Assembly: GCA_029891385.1 (NCBI GenBank)
Contig: JAIWQS010000123.1
Span: forward strand, 62,001-126,000
Direction of reading: 5' to 3'
DNA: 64,000 nucleotides
Source of the DNA: Erythroxylum novogranatense
Taxonomy: Eukaryota; Streptophyta; Magnoliopsida; Malpighiales; Erythroxylaceae
Shown: positions 25,300-38,406 of the stretch, in pieces
Position numbering within the stretch: the stretch's first letter is position 1
Layout of the letters: each line of letters opens with the position of its first letter
The notes under the pieces: generated by a model
Database searches by the model: none
What the model was told of the DNA's origin: nothing
What the model saw: only the letters and a program-made list of their open reading frames with translations
Translations under genes and position numbers: made by a program

Positions 25300-28200
25300 T
25301 TTAGGTGGTATTAGAGCCTAGTAGTACGTAATGTTTCTGGGCACAGTCTGAAACATAGGGTGCATGCATTTGAGTCGTGTCATTGCAGACCGTGGCAACT
25401 GATCCCTAGTTTGAGTCGTACGGGTAGAAATCCTACGTGTGCATACGTGTCAAGTGACTAAGTGAGAGAAAAGTGAGACTGTGTTAGAGGGTGAACCCCT
25501 AAAAGTGCATAAACAATTAGGAAAGGAAGAAGGAAAAATGGATAAGGAGATTAATATTGTACTATGGTTAGACTGACTGTGTTGGCCTAGACGGATTAAG
25601 GAAAGAATTGATATCAATGAATTCCCGGTTTAAAATGGTAATATTGTGGTGATAGAAAAATGAATATGTCCAGAACTGGGAGAGGTCCACTAGGCCCAAG
25701 TGAGATTAAAAGTCCGGGATGATTAGGTAATTACAGCTCTGACTGTATATGTCATGAAATGGGAAATATTGGACCGGAGTAAAGTGTAGATGGTCCGATC
25801 AGGCATATATTGATTCACTGCATTCGTGTTAGATATCAGTAGATATTATAGGCAAATAATGATAGCGAGATTGTACTAAGAACAAGGTTATCTTGTAATG
25901 ATCTACTTGGATGAAAAAGAACTGAAAGAGCAAGGTGCCTAGTGCCTAGTGCCTAGTAGAGTGAGAAAAGTAGAAAGGGTGAGATAAAAGTGTGCAGATA
26001 AACTGAAATGAATTAGTGAAATGGTTATGATCTGGACCGCATAAACTTGAGACTGAAATGGTTATGTGACTATTGTCTAAGAGTTTGGAAATCAGTATGA
26101 TAAAATCGTGAGGAAAAATACTGATGATGATTTCTACTAATTGTGTATCGGGAAATTCTGGATTTGGTTGAAAAGATGTATATGGACACGAAATGGTAAA
26201 TGAATGGGTAAATAGATAGAGATTCTGATGGAGTTGTAACAATGATTTTGTCGTGTTTTGGGGAATTGTGAATGCCTATCATAGATTGTTTGAGGATAAT
26301 AAAGAGATACGTAACAATAAGAAGATGATATTGTATAAGCCAAATGGTAATGACCTTAAAGAGGTCAAGCTGACACATGAGAATGAAACTAGAAAAAAAA
26401 AAAAACAAGGATAGCGATATATGAAAAGAGTTGTCACATTTAAGTCGATTTACCATTGGGAGTATCTATTGGATAGTAAGGTTGATCATGATTAATGAAA
26501 CGTATGTGAAAGATACATGAAAATCACAGAGGAGATGATCGGTGAATGATTAGAGTGGCTATAAATTGAAAGTTTATACTGGGTTAAAGTTAGACATAGG
26601 AGGGTGAGTGTACTGTAGGAGAAGAAATGAAAATGATTATGGCATCGGTCATTTATTTTAGGGTTAATATAAACGGAAAGGAGTCTTCTGAAGTCTGAAT
26701 TGTATAGGTTACTAATTGGTTTCGGATAAAATGCTAAGGTATAGATTACTGAATAAGTGGCAAAGAAAGTGTTTATGTGACTGTCACAAGGAACCTTAGT
26801 GTAAGGAATGTTACGATCTTTTCAATTATGGCATAAACTTGTTACGATTGAGATAGTGCTTAAGAATGATTGAAAAACAATTAGGGACACTAATTGGTGA
26901 TGAGACTTTCGTGAGCGATTATAAAGATGGTAGCAAGACTAATGGACAAACGGAAAGAAGTATGGACGAAATCAAAAGTGAAATTGAGGTTATCTGTACT
27001 GTGTGTACGGAAATGTTAAGTATCCAACAACATGAGTGGAAGTTTAATTTGAGGTGATCCTATTGCAATGTGAAGCGAATAGAGCTCCATGGGTGAGGCA
27101 AAACTGTAAAGTAGTCCCGAACTGTAAAGTGAAATACTCAAATGAAGTGGAAATTGATGGAAGCCCAAGTACAGATGATTAGGTATTGGTATATATATAG
27201 ATATATCGATGTGGATGACAGGAAATCGATTGAAAAGAGAAAATGAATAGAGATAAGAAGTCCTAAAGGGAAACTGATAATGACGTGATGTAGTGTTATT
27301 TTTATGAAGGGATTGCAAATACCTTAATTGTGGACTGAATGAATTAAATGATGTTTGGTGATGTATGGAAAAGTTTAAGAGGGAATGATGCAAAGTAAGC
27401 AAATGGTAGTGACGATAATTATCGACAGAATGTGTTTGAAAGGATTGAACAGTGAAAAGTAAAATGACGATATGAATTATTGAAGAATTTGATACTGCTG
27501 ATAAGCATACCTTTGGAGAGTGGACAATGTGTGTTGAACTGAAACATAATGTTCAAACGGTAGTAGATAAATTGAATTGACGTTGATAAATGGTATTGGT
27601 GTCATGATCGCGATTGAAAGCCTTGAGTATGTAGATTCCTATAAGGATACTTTGTGTTAATTTGAGGAAAGAGCGAGGCATAAATACCGACAATCTTTGA
27701 AATGAGCGGACAATTACGCCTACTAAACTCAACTAGTGAGCGAGATAATCTTTGCAATGAGCGGATCAATTACGATATTGGGATTTTCAAAGAATGTCAA
27801 GCAGATTATGGGTAATTGTGAAGTGTTTCTGGAAAATTGAAGTTGTAGATCTAGTGAAAAGAAAGGTGAAGAGTGCAGAAATTAAAGTGGTGAGTCTTAT
27901 GATGAGTTTGAATATGCGAATGAAATCGGAAAAACAATATTGAATGATTCAAAGAAGAAGTATGGGTACCCGATAAAAAGTGCTAGAACAAGAAAGTGAA
28001 CAGTTGAAGCTTGAATAACTATGGGTATAGAATGGAGTGATTATTGATTCAAGTGCTTATAGGTATAAATGTTCAACAAGAAAAATGCTTGACTATGATC
28101 GTGTTATAGAGTTCTGATTTACTGTAGGGATATACTGCTACACTGCACAGTGCCTAACGTGAGTCAAAGACCATAATGGATTTGAGACTGTGATGAGTGA

Positions 28201-28881
28201 AACAAAGGAACGTGACTCAGGAAAGCTGAATGGGTGAGTGGAGGTGGAACCGGATCGGACAAATGAACTAGAGTAAAGTACATATCCGAATAAAGTGCGT
28301 TAACACTTTAGAACAGTGAATGGTCTAAGGAGAGTTGAATTTGAACACAGAGCCCGTGGAATATAAAGAATGACTGCATTAGGTAAATTATCACTGGTTA
28401 TAGCGAAATGGATCTAAATGTCACTGTATTGGTACCAAAGGAAAGTGAATTGTCAGGGACGAGATAAAGGAGGTTATGGTAAGTATCATAGTGACAAAGG
28501 GTACGCAGAATTGGAAAAAAAAAGTATCAAGGAAGGTATTAGAATAAGTCTGTATATTAAGAAAAAAGTATTAAATGATAACAGGTTCGAAAATAGTGAT
28601 TTAAGTCATAGCATCGGAACTACTATGAAAATGGCAAGTGAGATAGTGAAGACAGTGAGATCGCCAATTGATAGCATTGTTGAATCCGTCTACTGTGATG
28701 AGGGATAATGAGTTAGCCAACTAAGTGACTGGACAACTGACTGACTGTGTCACTGTGACCTTTCGGGAAATGAATCATTGAGTGGAAAAGTGTATGGAAC
28801 ATGTAGGGATATATGAGAACTGTCATAGTGAACTGTTGACTGAGAATTTCGAGGACGAAATTTTTATAAGGAGGGGAGAAT
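25300..28881 (+). other. LARD-B interior, unit 2
   Basis: 3582 bp repeat of 17963-21529, also non-coding. It starts with the same primer site and ends with a polypurine tract (about 28866-28880). Short-range differences from unit 1 are clustered, for example 27620-27790 and 28110-28160, rather than spread evenly. Confidence 0.88.
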
Positions 28882-31800
28882 TGTAACATCCCACCCCCTA
28901 CTGGAAGGGTAAAATAGGAAATTGGTCATAGGATGAGATTGATAGGGAATAATTAGTACTGTTCATGCATAATAGTATTGCTACACAGTATCAATTGTGC
29001 ACATGAAAATACTGTACATGCATTCATGATAATTCCCGGTAATTGGGCCTAATGCAATTTTATTGGGATTAACATGGTTATTGGGTTTGAAAAATTATTT
29101 TGACTGATCCATTGACTATCTTATATTTTACGAGATTTTTAGAAATTTTTCTGAATTTTTTCGGAGAAAATTCCCGGACCGAATAAATCGCCAAGTGGCA
29201 AACCGGTTGATTTTCGGTATCGAAAATTTTTATCCAATGGCACTATAATATTGGATACATTATTTTGGGATTGAAATTTGGGCTATTGGACTTGGATGGG
29301 TCAAATTTCACATTAGGGTTCTTAATAATCCTATTACATATTTTGTCTTATCTTATTTTGTCTTTTCTTTAAGATGACACTTGTCTTAAAGATTTTTAAT
29401 GCTTTTGTCTTATTCCTAGCTAATGACTACGGAAACTCATTGATTTAAAGACAAGTTTCTTGCTTTTTTCATCTCCATCAAAACCTACTTTCCATTTTGC
29501 AAGCCTCTCCATCGTTTTCTTTTCTTCTTTAGCTCCTCCATGAAACCAAGCTATTTTCCTTGCCTTGCAACAAATCTTCTATCCATGAGAAGCATGTATG
29601 GTGGTAGAAGTGAGTAGTGAAGGTGTTAAGTGAGCATAAAGAAAGAATTGAAGGTTGGAAGCTTAAAAGGTAAGTGTTTTAGTTAAGCTTTAAATGAAGT
29701 GTTAATGATGTTTTAGTTAAATGCCATGGTAGTTAGAAGCATTTAATGGGAATTTTAGTGTTATTATTAAGCTTATTGATGCATTAATTTGATGAGAATT
29801 ATAGTGTAAATTGATGGGTATAAATGTATGGTGTGTTAGGATAATGAATGATTAAGGTTGAAATTGGTTTTTAGCTTGATTTTGATTGAATTTTGATGAC
29901 TCACTTTGCATGGAAAGTAAGGGGTTAGTGCTGCCAAATTGTGGTTGGTATGCCTAGTGAATGTAGGAATGATATAGGGACTGATTTTGTGTCCAATTGG
30001 GATACTTAGGGTAGTAGAAGTTCAATTGGCATGATAGGAGTTGTGATTGTGAAGATGAAAGCTGGAAAATTGGTTTTTGACCTACTGTACTGTTTTGAGC
30101 ATAACTTATTGTGTGGTTATGAAAATGAGGCAAGGTTTTTGCCCATTGAAACTTTGGTTTGTTGGCTACATTTTTGTGTGAAATAGGTATTGTCTAATTG
30201 TAACTCCAAGAGGTTGAAATTTGGCTTGGAAAGTTGCTGCTGGGACTTATGTGAACAGTAACCGAGACATAGAACCTAGAGTTTTACTGTTTTTTCTCAA
30301 TTAATTGATATGGAATTAGGGAAAATGGTCTTCATGAGAGTTGAAGCCTACATTGTTAGCTTTCCATTTCCACTGATCTTGTAATTTTTCTATCTGTATA
30401 TTGGGAGTTATGCATTATGGAATGTTGACTGATTTTCTGTCATTTGTGGAAACCTAGCCTAATTGTCGATTTTGTGAGCTTTCTAATTGGAAGCAATTTT
30501 AGCAATTTTTGTGAATGGAATTGGCTTTGGTGATCTTCTGAAAAGTTGTAGAGGAAGAAATTATCTTGAAAATTTTATATTGCATGTGATTTTTGGATGT
30601 CAGATTTGGGAGTAATGAATTTGCAAATCCTGAACCTACATTAGGTTTCTCACTGCTGCCCTGATCAGTACATTGTTTGGCAGATTTGAAATTGTTAGAA
30701 GTTGAATTGGAATTTGGGTTCTTCATGAATATTGAAGTTTGAGATCTTATCTTTTCAGGGATATAAATTAGTGATTTGTTTGACATTTTTGCTAGGAGAT
30801 ATACTGGTTGGAAATTTACTGCTCATATTGGGACAGTTTAGTAGACAGATGCTTCGGTGAATTATTCGACCTAGTTAGTAAATGAATTGGGATTTTGGTT
30901 ATTCATGAAAGTTTTAGATAACATTGTGATCTTGATGAGTATATTTATTATGTAATTTTTTACTAAAGATAATGAAAGTTACTAAATTTACAAGATACTG
31001 TACTGTGTTGAGTGACTTTGAGTGAGCAGTAGTTTTCATGGGGTTTTGACACCCTTAGGGGTGGAATTACTTTGAATGGTCTAAATGAAACTTGTAGAGG
31101 GTTTCATTATCTTTCCAATGAAATATGGTTTATAATTCCCTGAATTGTGTACAAAGAGTTATGGATGTTGGAAGTTTGGTTGGAAATCAGAAAAAAAAAG
31201 GGAAATAAGGGTTATATATATATATAGATATTAATTGCTTAAAGTGAATTTTGGTTTCTTTCGTGAATAACTTTTCCGTCCGACGTCCGATTGACCTGAT
31301 TCTTGAGGCATCGGATTCACTGAATATTTGATTTCATTTTCTGAGAGATTGGGAATTTTTGGACGGGAAATTGACGGGTGTCCGGATAATGCCACTGTTT
31401 TATTTAATTGGGGACCTAAAGAGGTCCAAATTGAGCGCCGTCAGCGCCATTGAATTTCTAATTTTAAACGGATCTTTCTAATGGAGAAAAAATCGGATTA
31501 AGGCCGGGAATATCATGAACATGCATTGTGCACCTTCTAAGTGTTACATGTGCATTCTGAAATAGTTCTGATTGAACAATTGATAATGTTTATATCTTGT
31601 CATTTGTTATAGAGTCACACTTGGGCGTCGGTCCACCGGCGTCCTTGAGACTTCAGATTTTGGCTCGAAATTACAGGTGAGTAACCTAGGTGGTTACCTC
31701 AATCTATGTGTTTACTGTGACTTGACTGCCCTATGGGGATTACTGTGCTTAGGAATTATGGATTGTGCAATGTGATTATTTATGCGATATGGACTGTTAA

Positions 31801-32677
31801 TTGACTAATTGACTGCGAAATATTAACTGTAGATCACTGATCATTGTGAATTATATACTGTTACGTGACTGTTCAAATGGGCATGTGCATCCATGCACAG
31901 ATGCCTAAACTGATAAAGAATAATTGTGAACCGAGTAGCCGCGATATCGTCTGCGAGCTTTGAGCTCGAAGGAGTCCTACTCCCAGGCATGGCGTCTCTT
32001 GGTAATCTTGAAAAAGAGCTTCGAGCTCGAAGGGAGTTCTACTTCCCAGACGCTAAGCGTCTACTATTTACTGTTATGCGCTCGGTCACAACACTGTAAT
32101 AACGGGAAAGAGTCACATGTGCATTGCATACTGTACTGAATGCCTGAAATGACTGTATGACTACTGTGATTGACTGTAACTACCTGATTACTGTAAATTA
32201 TTATATGATGCATGAATTGGGAGAACCATCGATGATGGTTTCTCATTGAGTTCGCAAACTCATCCAAAATTGCAATATATTTTTCAGGACTAGAAGAGTA
32301 CCCCGTTTGACACGGGAATATGTCTGGTGCAAGTTGAGATAGAGGTCGGGATCGGTTCAAAATGCGCCTTTGTGTTTCCTAAGTTTGTAGTCCGCAATTG
32401 TTGTAACTGATTTGTAGTTGTACTTTATGGTTACTGTAAAATATTATTAAATGATTGTATCTACTGTAAAAGATTTACTACTGTTTACTGCTTGTTTCGC
32501 GTAATTGTGAAATGACTAAAACTGCTTCCTTTTAACATGGAATGAACGGTATTTCCAAAAATAAAAAGTATACCAAGTTTTACCGATCGACTGATGTAGT
32601 ACGCCACCCTCGTGGGGCACGGACTCAGATATCACCAACGATATCGGGTTCGGGTCACTCGGGAGTGGGGTGTTATA
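28882..32677 (+). repeat. LARD-B LTR copy 3
   Basis: 3796 bp. The terminal CA is mutated to TA. The last third (31540-32530) has many ACTG or CTG insertions where copies 1 and 2 have CG or CTTG. Predicted mini-exon at 31613-31676, here with the best donor, CAG|GTGAGT. Confidence 0.92.
31613..31676 (+). other. Predicted mini-exon in LARD-B LTR 3
   Basis: 64 nt between TTGTTATAG and ACAG|GTGAGTAACC. Counterpart of 16935-16999 and 24254-24315. Confidence 0.45.
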
Positions 32678-32682
32678 TATAC

Positions 32683-32965
32683 AAAGCCACCAAACTTTTT
32701 ATCTATATATATACATACAAAACACATATAGCCACTAAACTTCTTTTCCAATATATATAAACACATGGCCATAACATTATTTCTAATATATAAATAAATG
32801 TAGTCACCAAACCTTTTTCCAATATATATATACAAATGGCCATAAATTTTTTTCCTATATATACACACAAGGACACTAAACTTTTTGCTTATATATAAAT
32901 GAACACATAACCACCAACCTTTTTCTAATATATACACATAGATGGTTACCAAATATTTTTAACAT
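32683..32965. repeat. AT-rich minisatellite, right part
   Basis: Degenerate 30-40 bp units containing GCCACCAAACTTTTT followed by CCTATATATATACAC-like blocks. It continues the tract cut at 14199 and closely resembles the separate tract at 57571-58440. 32678-32682 is the right TATAC duplication of LARD-B. Confidence 0.85.
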
Positions 32966-33474
32966 ATAGAATCTTTAGAAATAGTTAAAAGAAATATATA
33001 AAATCAGTTAACAGAAATTACACAATTGGTTAACAAACTTACTTTGCAACCAACAGACGAAAAAATACATCAAATAACAGATAAAGATGAAATCATTTAT
33101 GGTTATGAATTAGATGAAGATATTTTTGTTGAAGAAGATCAACCTGAAAGTAGTAGAACTAACGCAAAAGCTGAAATCAATTTCAATCTACAAAATGTAA
33201 AAAAGATCAACAACCTACTGATTGGTCTACAGATAACAATGATTTTCTAAATCAACAAGGCTATTATCAAAAAGGTAGAAAAATAAAGAAATATCCATCC
33301 GAATATATACCCAAACATATTGCTGTAGGATCAGAAAGTACTCTCAACATCGATTGTGTTACAAATCCAAAAGAATTAATAATAGACTGGGCAAATAAAA
33401 TGCAATTATTATTACAAATAGATAAACCTTTTGGAGATGTAATCAATAAAATGCAATTTTAGACCAATTGAAAT
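32966..33474 (+). pseudogene. Caulimovirid coat-protein-like fragment, N-terminal part
   Basis: A plus-strand reading from the edge of the minisatellite to 33474 gives an acidic N-terminal region followed, after a one-base frame change near the A-run at 33200, by a segment that looks like the middle of a caulimovirid coat protein (Trp-rich start, then a WANKMQLLLQIDKP-type helix). It stops at the junction with LARD-C. The frame change and truncation make it non-functional. The assignment rests on general resemblance and on the coat-protein C-terminus found at 57191-57570; I cannot exclude another capsid-region protein. Confidence 0.5.
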
Positions 33475-34950
33475 ATGTGGAGCAACAGATATGAATGAAC
33501 AGACATTTGTATGAGTCAATGAGGAATCTGTAGGAATTTGAAAGAATTGGGAAATCTGTTGAGAAATAGGAAGTTTAACGAGAAATTGAGGATAACATGT
33601 GTCAGAGGAATTTGTTACTCAAGGAATTTCATGAGCTAAAAATAAGAGGTTATACCTATTAGTGTTAATTATGCTCTGATTTGATATTGTTATAAAAGGT
33701 TAATGGGACCTAAGCATAAAAATATTAATTAGTGACTATGATCTTAATGAAGATGAATTTATGATTATGGGGAATTTGGTTGAAATGTATAACATGATTT
33801 TGGTGTTGCTAAAGATGAATAACTGCCTGAGCTAAATTTAGACACGTAAATTAGAAACTTCTGCAACAGTAATTGGATCGAAAGTGTATAATCATGATGT
33901 GGACAGAATCACATGAGTTATGCAATGACTAGACAGATTAGTAGTGATTAAGGTATGACTAGAAATTGGAAAGATTGAGAGGATTGGGCTGAGGAACTTA
34001 TGTTCCAATAAATTGTATCAAATAGAGCAATTGCATAGCAAAGTACCATAATTATGGATACTGGGTTACAAGATCAAGTGCAATGAAAAGGGTATAGTGA
34101 TGAGTTAAATGGAGCAAAGGAATTGGGGAAAACCCAAATTGTGGATTTGGGGAATGTTGAGGACATCAACATATGTGTATTACCGTATAAGGAAAGGTCC
34201 TAGTAAGGGGACCCCAAAAGAATAATTGGTAGCTAAGAATGTGGACGTGAGTGAATATGTTCGAATAAGTTCCGGCATTGTGAGTGATGCATTCTATCCC
34301 AAGAATGCATGAGATATGAAGGAGTTGTGATTGAGTCGCCTATTTGTAGCGTTTCTACGTAGAGCTATGCTCTATAATAGTATTCTGATTTGACTAAGCC
34401 TACAGGCCAGTATTATGATTTGACTGAGCCTACGGGCCAGTATTATGATTTGACTGAACCTACGGGCCATTATTCTGATTTGACTGAACCTACGGGCCAG
34501 TATTATGATTTGACTGAGCCTACGGGCCAGTATTATGATTTGACTAAGCTTACGGGCCAGTATTATGATTTGACTAAGCTTACGGGCCAGTGTTATGTTT
34601 ATGTGTGTGGGCACTCAATCACAACGATAAGAACACATGTGAGTCTTATACCAATGGCTTTATAAGTAAATTTGTAGCTAGAAATGTTTCAATCAGATAG
34701 CTGTTGGAGTTGTAATTGGGAGTAATGGGTTAAGTTTTCTGAAAACTCATCAAAGACATATGCAAAAAGTATGATCTCCAAATAATGAATGGAAGGACCA
34801 TTTGGACGACATTAATGATGAGGCAATAAGGGAACCATCGAATAAGCTTGATGATATAAGAAATGGATGAATATATGAGAAACAATACCCCTATCGTATT
34901 CAGCGTCAAAATAAATTTCGAGGACAAATTTTTTTTTAGGAGAGGAGAAT
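33475..34950 (+). other. LARD-C interior remnant
   Basis: Non-coding sequence ending in ATTTCGAGGACAAATT and a polypurine tract (about 34938-34950), directly before the LTR start at 34951. It includes a seven-copy 30 bp tandem array (34381-34590). The final ~360 bp are repeated at 46248-46607. The left end at 33475 cuts the coat-protein fragment, and no primer site or target duplication is visible there. Confidence 0.75.
34381..34590 (+). repeat. Seven-copy 30 bp tandem array
   Basis: Exactly 210 bp: seven head-to-tail 30 bp units, each beginning TATTATGATTTGACT (or TATTCTG) and ending ACGGGCCAG. Thirty bases is a multiple of three, so a 10-residue repeat (YYDLTEPTGQ) can be read on the plus strand, but there is no supporting gene context. 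A single degenerate unit occupies the matching place near 46240. Confidence 0.95.
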
Positions 34951-36478
34951 TGTAACATCCCATCACCGATGGGAGGGGTAAATTGGTAAATTGGGACGGA
35001 TTAGGAGTTGATTCATATTTTTGATATGTTCATTCATTTGGCCTCTCGATATAGAGAGGAATGATACATTTTGCACATGCACATATAGGTACATGCATTC
35101 ATGACATTTTCTAACATTTATGTTTTAATTGATTTGTTTTGTGAATTATGAGATAATTGTGTTTGAAAATCTGAATTGGAAATGCTTTAGGAGTGTTTCT
35201 CAGTTGTTAGTGACCCTTAGAAATTTTCTGAAAATTTTTGGGAGAAAAAGTCCGAACCGGAGAATTTTACAAGTGACGGACTGATTGACTTAATAGTACT
35301 GAATAATTGTTCAATGGCGATGGAAAATTTAGACACATGCTTTTAGGAATTTTAATATGTCGAGCCATTGAAATGTGAAGACGAATTTGACTAGAAATGA
35401 TTTTGAAAAGAGAAAGAGATTTAAAAGAATTTGAAGAAAAGAAGAATAGTATGCCTTGAGCCCTAGAATCATTGTTAAGAGAGCAACCTTTTAAATGCCT
35501 TAGGTTTTAAATTTCCCCTTTTGAAAGTTGTGAAAATCTCTTTGGCTGTAAACTTGTTTTCTCCACCTAAGGCATGCTTCTTCTCCCTTCGATCGATTCT
35601 CCTTTCTTCCTCCTTATGTGATCTTTTGTTGTCCAATTATTGCTTGCTTTTCCTTGTGCAAAGCCAAGTTTAAACCCTAAAGATGATGAAGTTTGGTTCG
35701 GTTTTGGGAGAGAGCCGTAGGTGTTAACTGCTTAGAGAGTTTTCGGGTGTTTGAAGAGAGGAAGCTTGATTTGGTAAGTAAATGGCTTATATGTTGTTTA
35801 TTGTTAGTTGAAATGCATTTATGATGTTTAATGAGTAAGATTGGGGGTAGTTGTGTTGAGTTATGATTGATTTTAGAGAGAAAAATGTAAAAAGATGGTC
35901 GGAGAAGACGAACTGGAACCCGCACGTCGCGACGTGTGTGAGGGCCTCGTCGCGACGAGTGTGTTTGGACGTCGCGACGAGCGGTTATTTACTCGTCGCG
36001 GTGAGCGACCTCGTATCGCCGTGATGTGCGTCCTTTGGTCGCGGCGAGACTGATTTTTCTGAACTGATTTATTTTAGTTTTTGGGTCATAACTAATGATG
36101 TAGACCTCCAATTGAAGTGATTTTTGATTTGTTATAAACTAGAGAAAGAGGTCTACAATTGAGGTGAAGAAAGAAAGTTTGAATTCAATTTTGTAAGATC
36201 TCAAATATTGAATGAAAGTTGAGGATAGGTTTCTATTTCAACCTAAGGGTTGTTTCATGATAATTGGAGGGAAATTTTGAGACTTCTGACATACATTCAA
36301 TGCTTTAGGGAGTTTTAGAAACTTAGCACAATGGGTGTTTTTGACCTAATGAACAGTAATACTGGTTGTGAGGTCTTTCTCGAGAACTATAGGGTATTGT
36401 CTGAACGTTGTAGAGTATACATATGAAAAGTGGGTTTTGAGACAAAAGAAAGTAAAATTGGGAATTAGCGCCGGGATG
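34951..36478 (+). repeat. LARD-C LTR copy 1, 5' part
   Basis: Starts TGTAACATCCCATCACCGATGG and runs until element D interrupts it at 36479; it resumes at 45439. It has a TTG|GTAAGT donor-like site at 35774 and a GC-rich CGTCGCGACG cluster at 35922-36050. Sequence is very close to 46608-48150. Confidence 0.88.
35922..36050. repeat. GC-rich CGTCGCGACG palindrome cluster, LTR-C copy 1
   Basis: Repeated CGTCGCGACGAG-type palindromes in an otherwise AT-rich LTR. Counterparts lie at 47577-47730 (copy 2) and, inverted, at about 50107-50310 (copy 3). Copies 1 and 2 differ in unit number, so the cluster evolves as a repeat. Confidence 0.85.
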
Positions 36479-37719
36479 TGGTGATGTTGTCGCTTGCAAC
36501 CAAATATAAAAGAAATCACTTCCGTTAAAACAAATTAATGTAGTAGCGGTAAGCGGATATCGTTCCCACGAGGAATTTCACGATTATGAAGATCACGAAT
36601 TCAAACGGCACAAATAATAAAAAGGGGGGTTTTGTTACTTACTGAAAGAAGAATGAAAATCAAAAAGGAAAAATTACAAATTGAAGTAATAATCAAGTCT
36701 GAAAAGCCGATAGGAAAAATACCTTGGTTTCGGTCACCGATGTTACCATACTATTATGGATCCTTGACATAAAATTGTAAATGTTAATAAACATTCATTG
36801 CGGAAAACTTCTCTTAAGTGTATTGACTAGAAACATGTATCCTAGCAATCTTATTAAACAATAACCTAGATACGATCATAGGTAAATTGAATAATAGCAT
36901 TAAGAACCAATGACAAGTGATAAACATGTACGACATGAAATCAATCAAGTGGATATTTTCTTAGAATTTTCCAACTCTAACGTAGAGGGGTTAATCCTAA
37001 TTGCTACTTATGATTACCGAAATTGAACGTCAGATTTCGTTAACCTAGCGATTGAATCAATTAATCTCTAATAGCGCTCCTAGAAACCAACAAATCCAAT
37101 TAGAAATAATAGATCTGAAAATATCCAATGTTCATTAACAACATAAAAAGTATCCAGAAAATCTCACCAAAATAACATGGAACATGGATCCCTCAACTAT
37201 GAAAACGTAAAACAAGAATGAAATAAAAGTGCAGCAGCTAAAAGACTTAACCTAAACCTAAACCTACGATGTATCTAACCTAATGCCCCCTCCTCTTTTA
37301 CCCTAATAGATATATATACATGTGTGGCAACACCTCCAACTCCTATTTGATGTGAATCTCTCCATTATCTTGATTTGATTTTGTCCAGATTAGATAATCT
37401 TCTAATTTAGGTGGGAAACTTCTTGAAAAGGACTACAGAAGATCTTGGGCGATTGTGTTCTAATTGGATACAACTTCTGAAAAATCTGCAAAATTAGGAT
37501 TGTGACCTTAGGCGTGCTCACGCCTAATCCTTGAATTTCGGCCAATCTGGAAATTTCGGATTTCTTGCCATCTTTTTTCTCTTTTTGATCCTTTTTCGTC
37601 TTTATGGTATTGAAGACCATCTGTGAACATTTATAAAACAATTCCATCAACTTTTGAATACCAATTTCACAAATCAATCAAATTAAGTCCAAAACATATG
37701 CATTTAAAATGACTTATCA
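36479..37719 (-). repeat. Element D LTR 1
   Basis: 1241 bp. It lacks ~109 bp present in the other two LTRs (around 39868-39976). A mononucleotide difference pattern shows it is a sister of the other LTRs, not an identical copy. Confidence 0.88.
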
Positions 37720-38406
37720 AATTCTCCCACACCGAACCTTTGCTCGCCCTCGAGCAACATATCAAACCATTAACTCAATCAATTCATCCTTCAGAAATCA
37801 AGTGCACACAATCCACCAACTTAGGCTAGTAAGATTCAATTTGCAACACACCTCATAATTGCTTTTCACCAATGCAAATAAACAAAGTCAAAATAATGCA
37901 TCTTTGTTCAAAAGCAAACATGATATTATGTGAATTCTTCTCACGGATTTCGCTCTTACACTCAAGTGTTTGTGAGTAATGTGTTTCGCTCAAATCTCAC
38001 TCTATCATGTTGAACTACCATAGGCTTGCAGTTTCACCAATTCTCATTCATTCGGATCACATGGGCTCATAGATCATAAGGGCTTTATCAAGGGTTGTAA
38101 TGGGGCTAGGTTCACGGTGAGGTAAAAGATGACAAAGGTTTCGTCACAAGCTTTCACAAAGCATCAAGTAAAAGGGACACATAATTTCATATTCTGAGCT
38201 AAACATATGACAAAAGACAACTCATACTCTTTTTCTTCCTCTGAATTTTTTTTTCTTTCTTTCTTTTTTTTCTTTCGATTTTTTTTCTTTTTTATTTTTT
38301 TCTTTTTTTTCTTTTCTTTCCATTTTTCCTTTTCTTCTTTTTTTTGAATAACGCTAAAAACAAGGGAAACAATAAACACATGAGTAGAAGCACCTATAAA
38401 AGTATC

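Larger units (their letters stand above)
14200..32677 (+). mobile_element. LARD-B: three-LTR compound element
   Basis: LTR (14200-17962), interior (17963-21529), LTR (21530-25299), interior (25300-28881), LTR (28882-32677). All units are in the same orientation, and the whole is bounded by TATAC at 14195-14199 and 32678-32682. LTRs begin TGTAACATCCCACCCC and end GTGTTACA (the last copy ends GTGTTATA). Both interiors are non-coding and end in a chromovirus-like polypurine context. Tandem LTR-int-LTR-int-LTR arrays are known products of unequal recombination between elements or between sister copies. The single outer duplication means the extra unit arose after, or during, one insertion. Confidence 0.93.

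Noticed and set aside
26070..26456. 128-codon hydrophobic minus-strand ORF in the LARD-B interior
   Set aside because: Disrupted in the sister unit at 18884-19117 and antisense to the element; Phe/Leu richness follows from AAA/GAA-rich sense DNA.
34381..34590. CRISPR-like regular repeats
   Set aside because: Units are contiguous with no unique spacers, and the context is a plant retrotransposon.
34372..34665. ORFs with 10-residue repeats on both strands
   Set aside because: The 30 bp tandem array keeps several frames open at once on both strands. This is expected of the repeat and is not evidence of a gene.
36479..37719. Reading the 36.5, 39.2 and 44.1 kb repeats as three separate solo LTRs
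   Set aside because: They share one orientation, are separated by interiors with primer site and polypurine tract in register, and only the outermost ends have flanking pentamers.
38164..38379. 71-codon Lys/Glu-rich ORF (also 40951-41166)
   Set aside because: It is the translation of a T-rich low-complexity tract and is not a protein.
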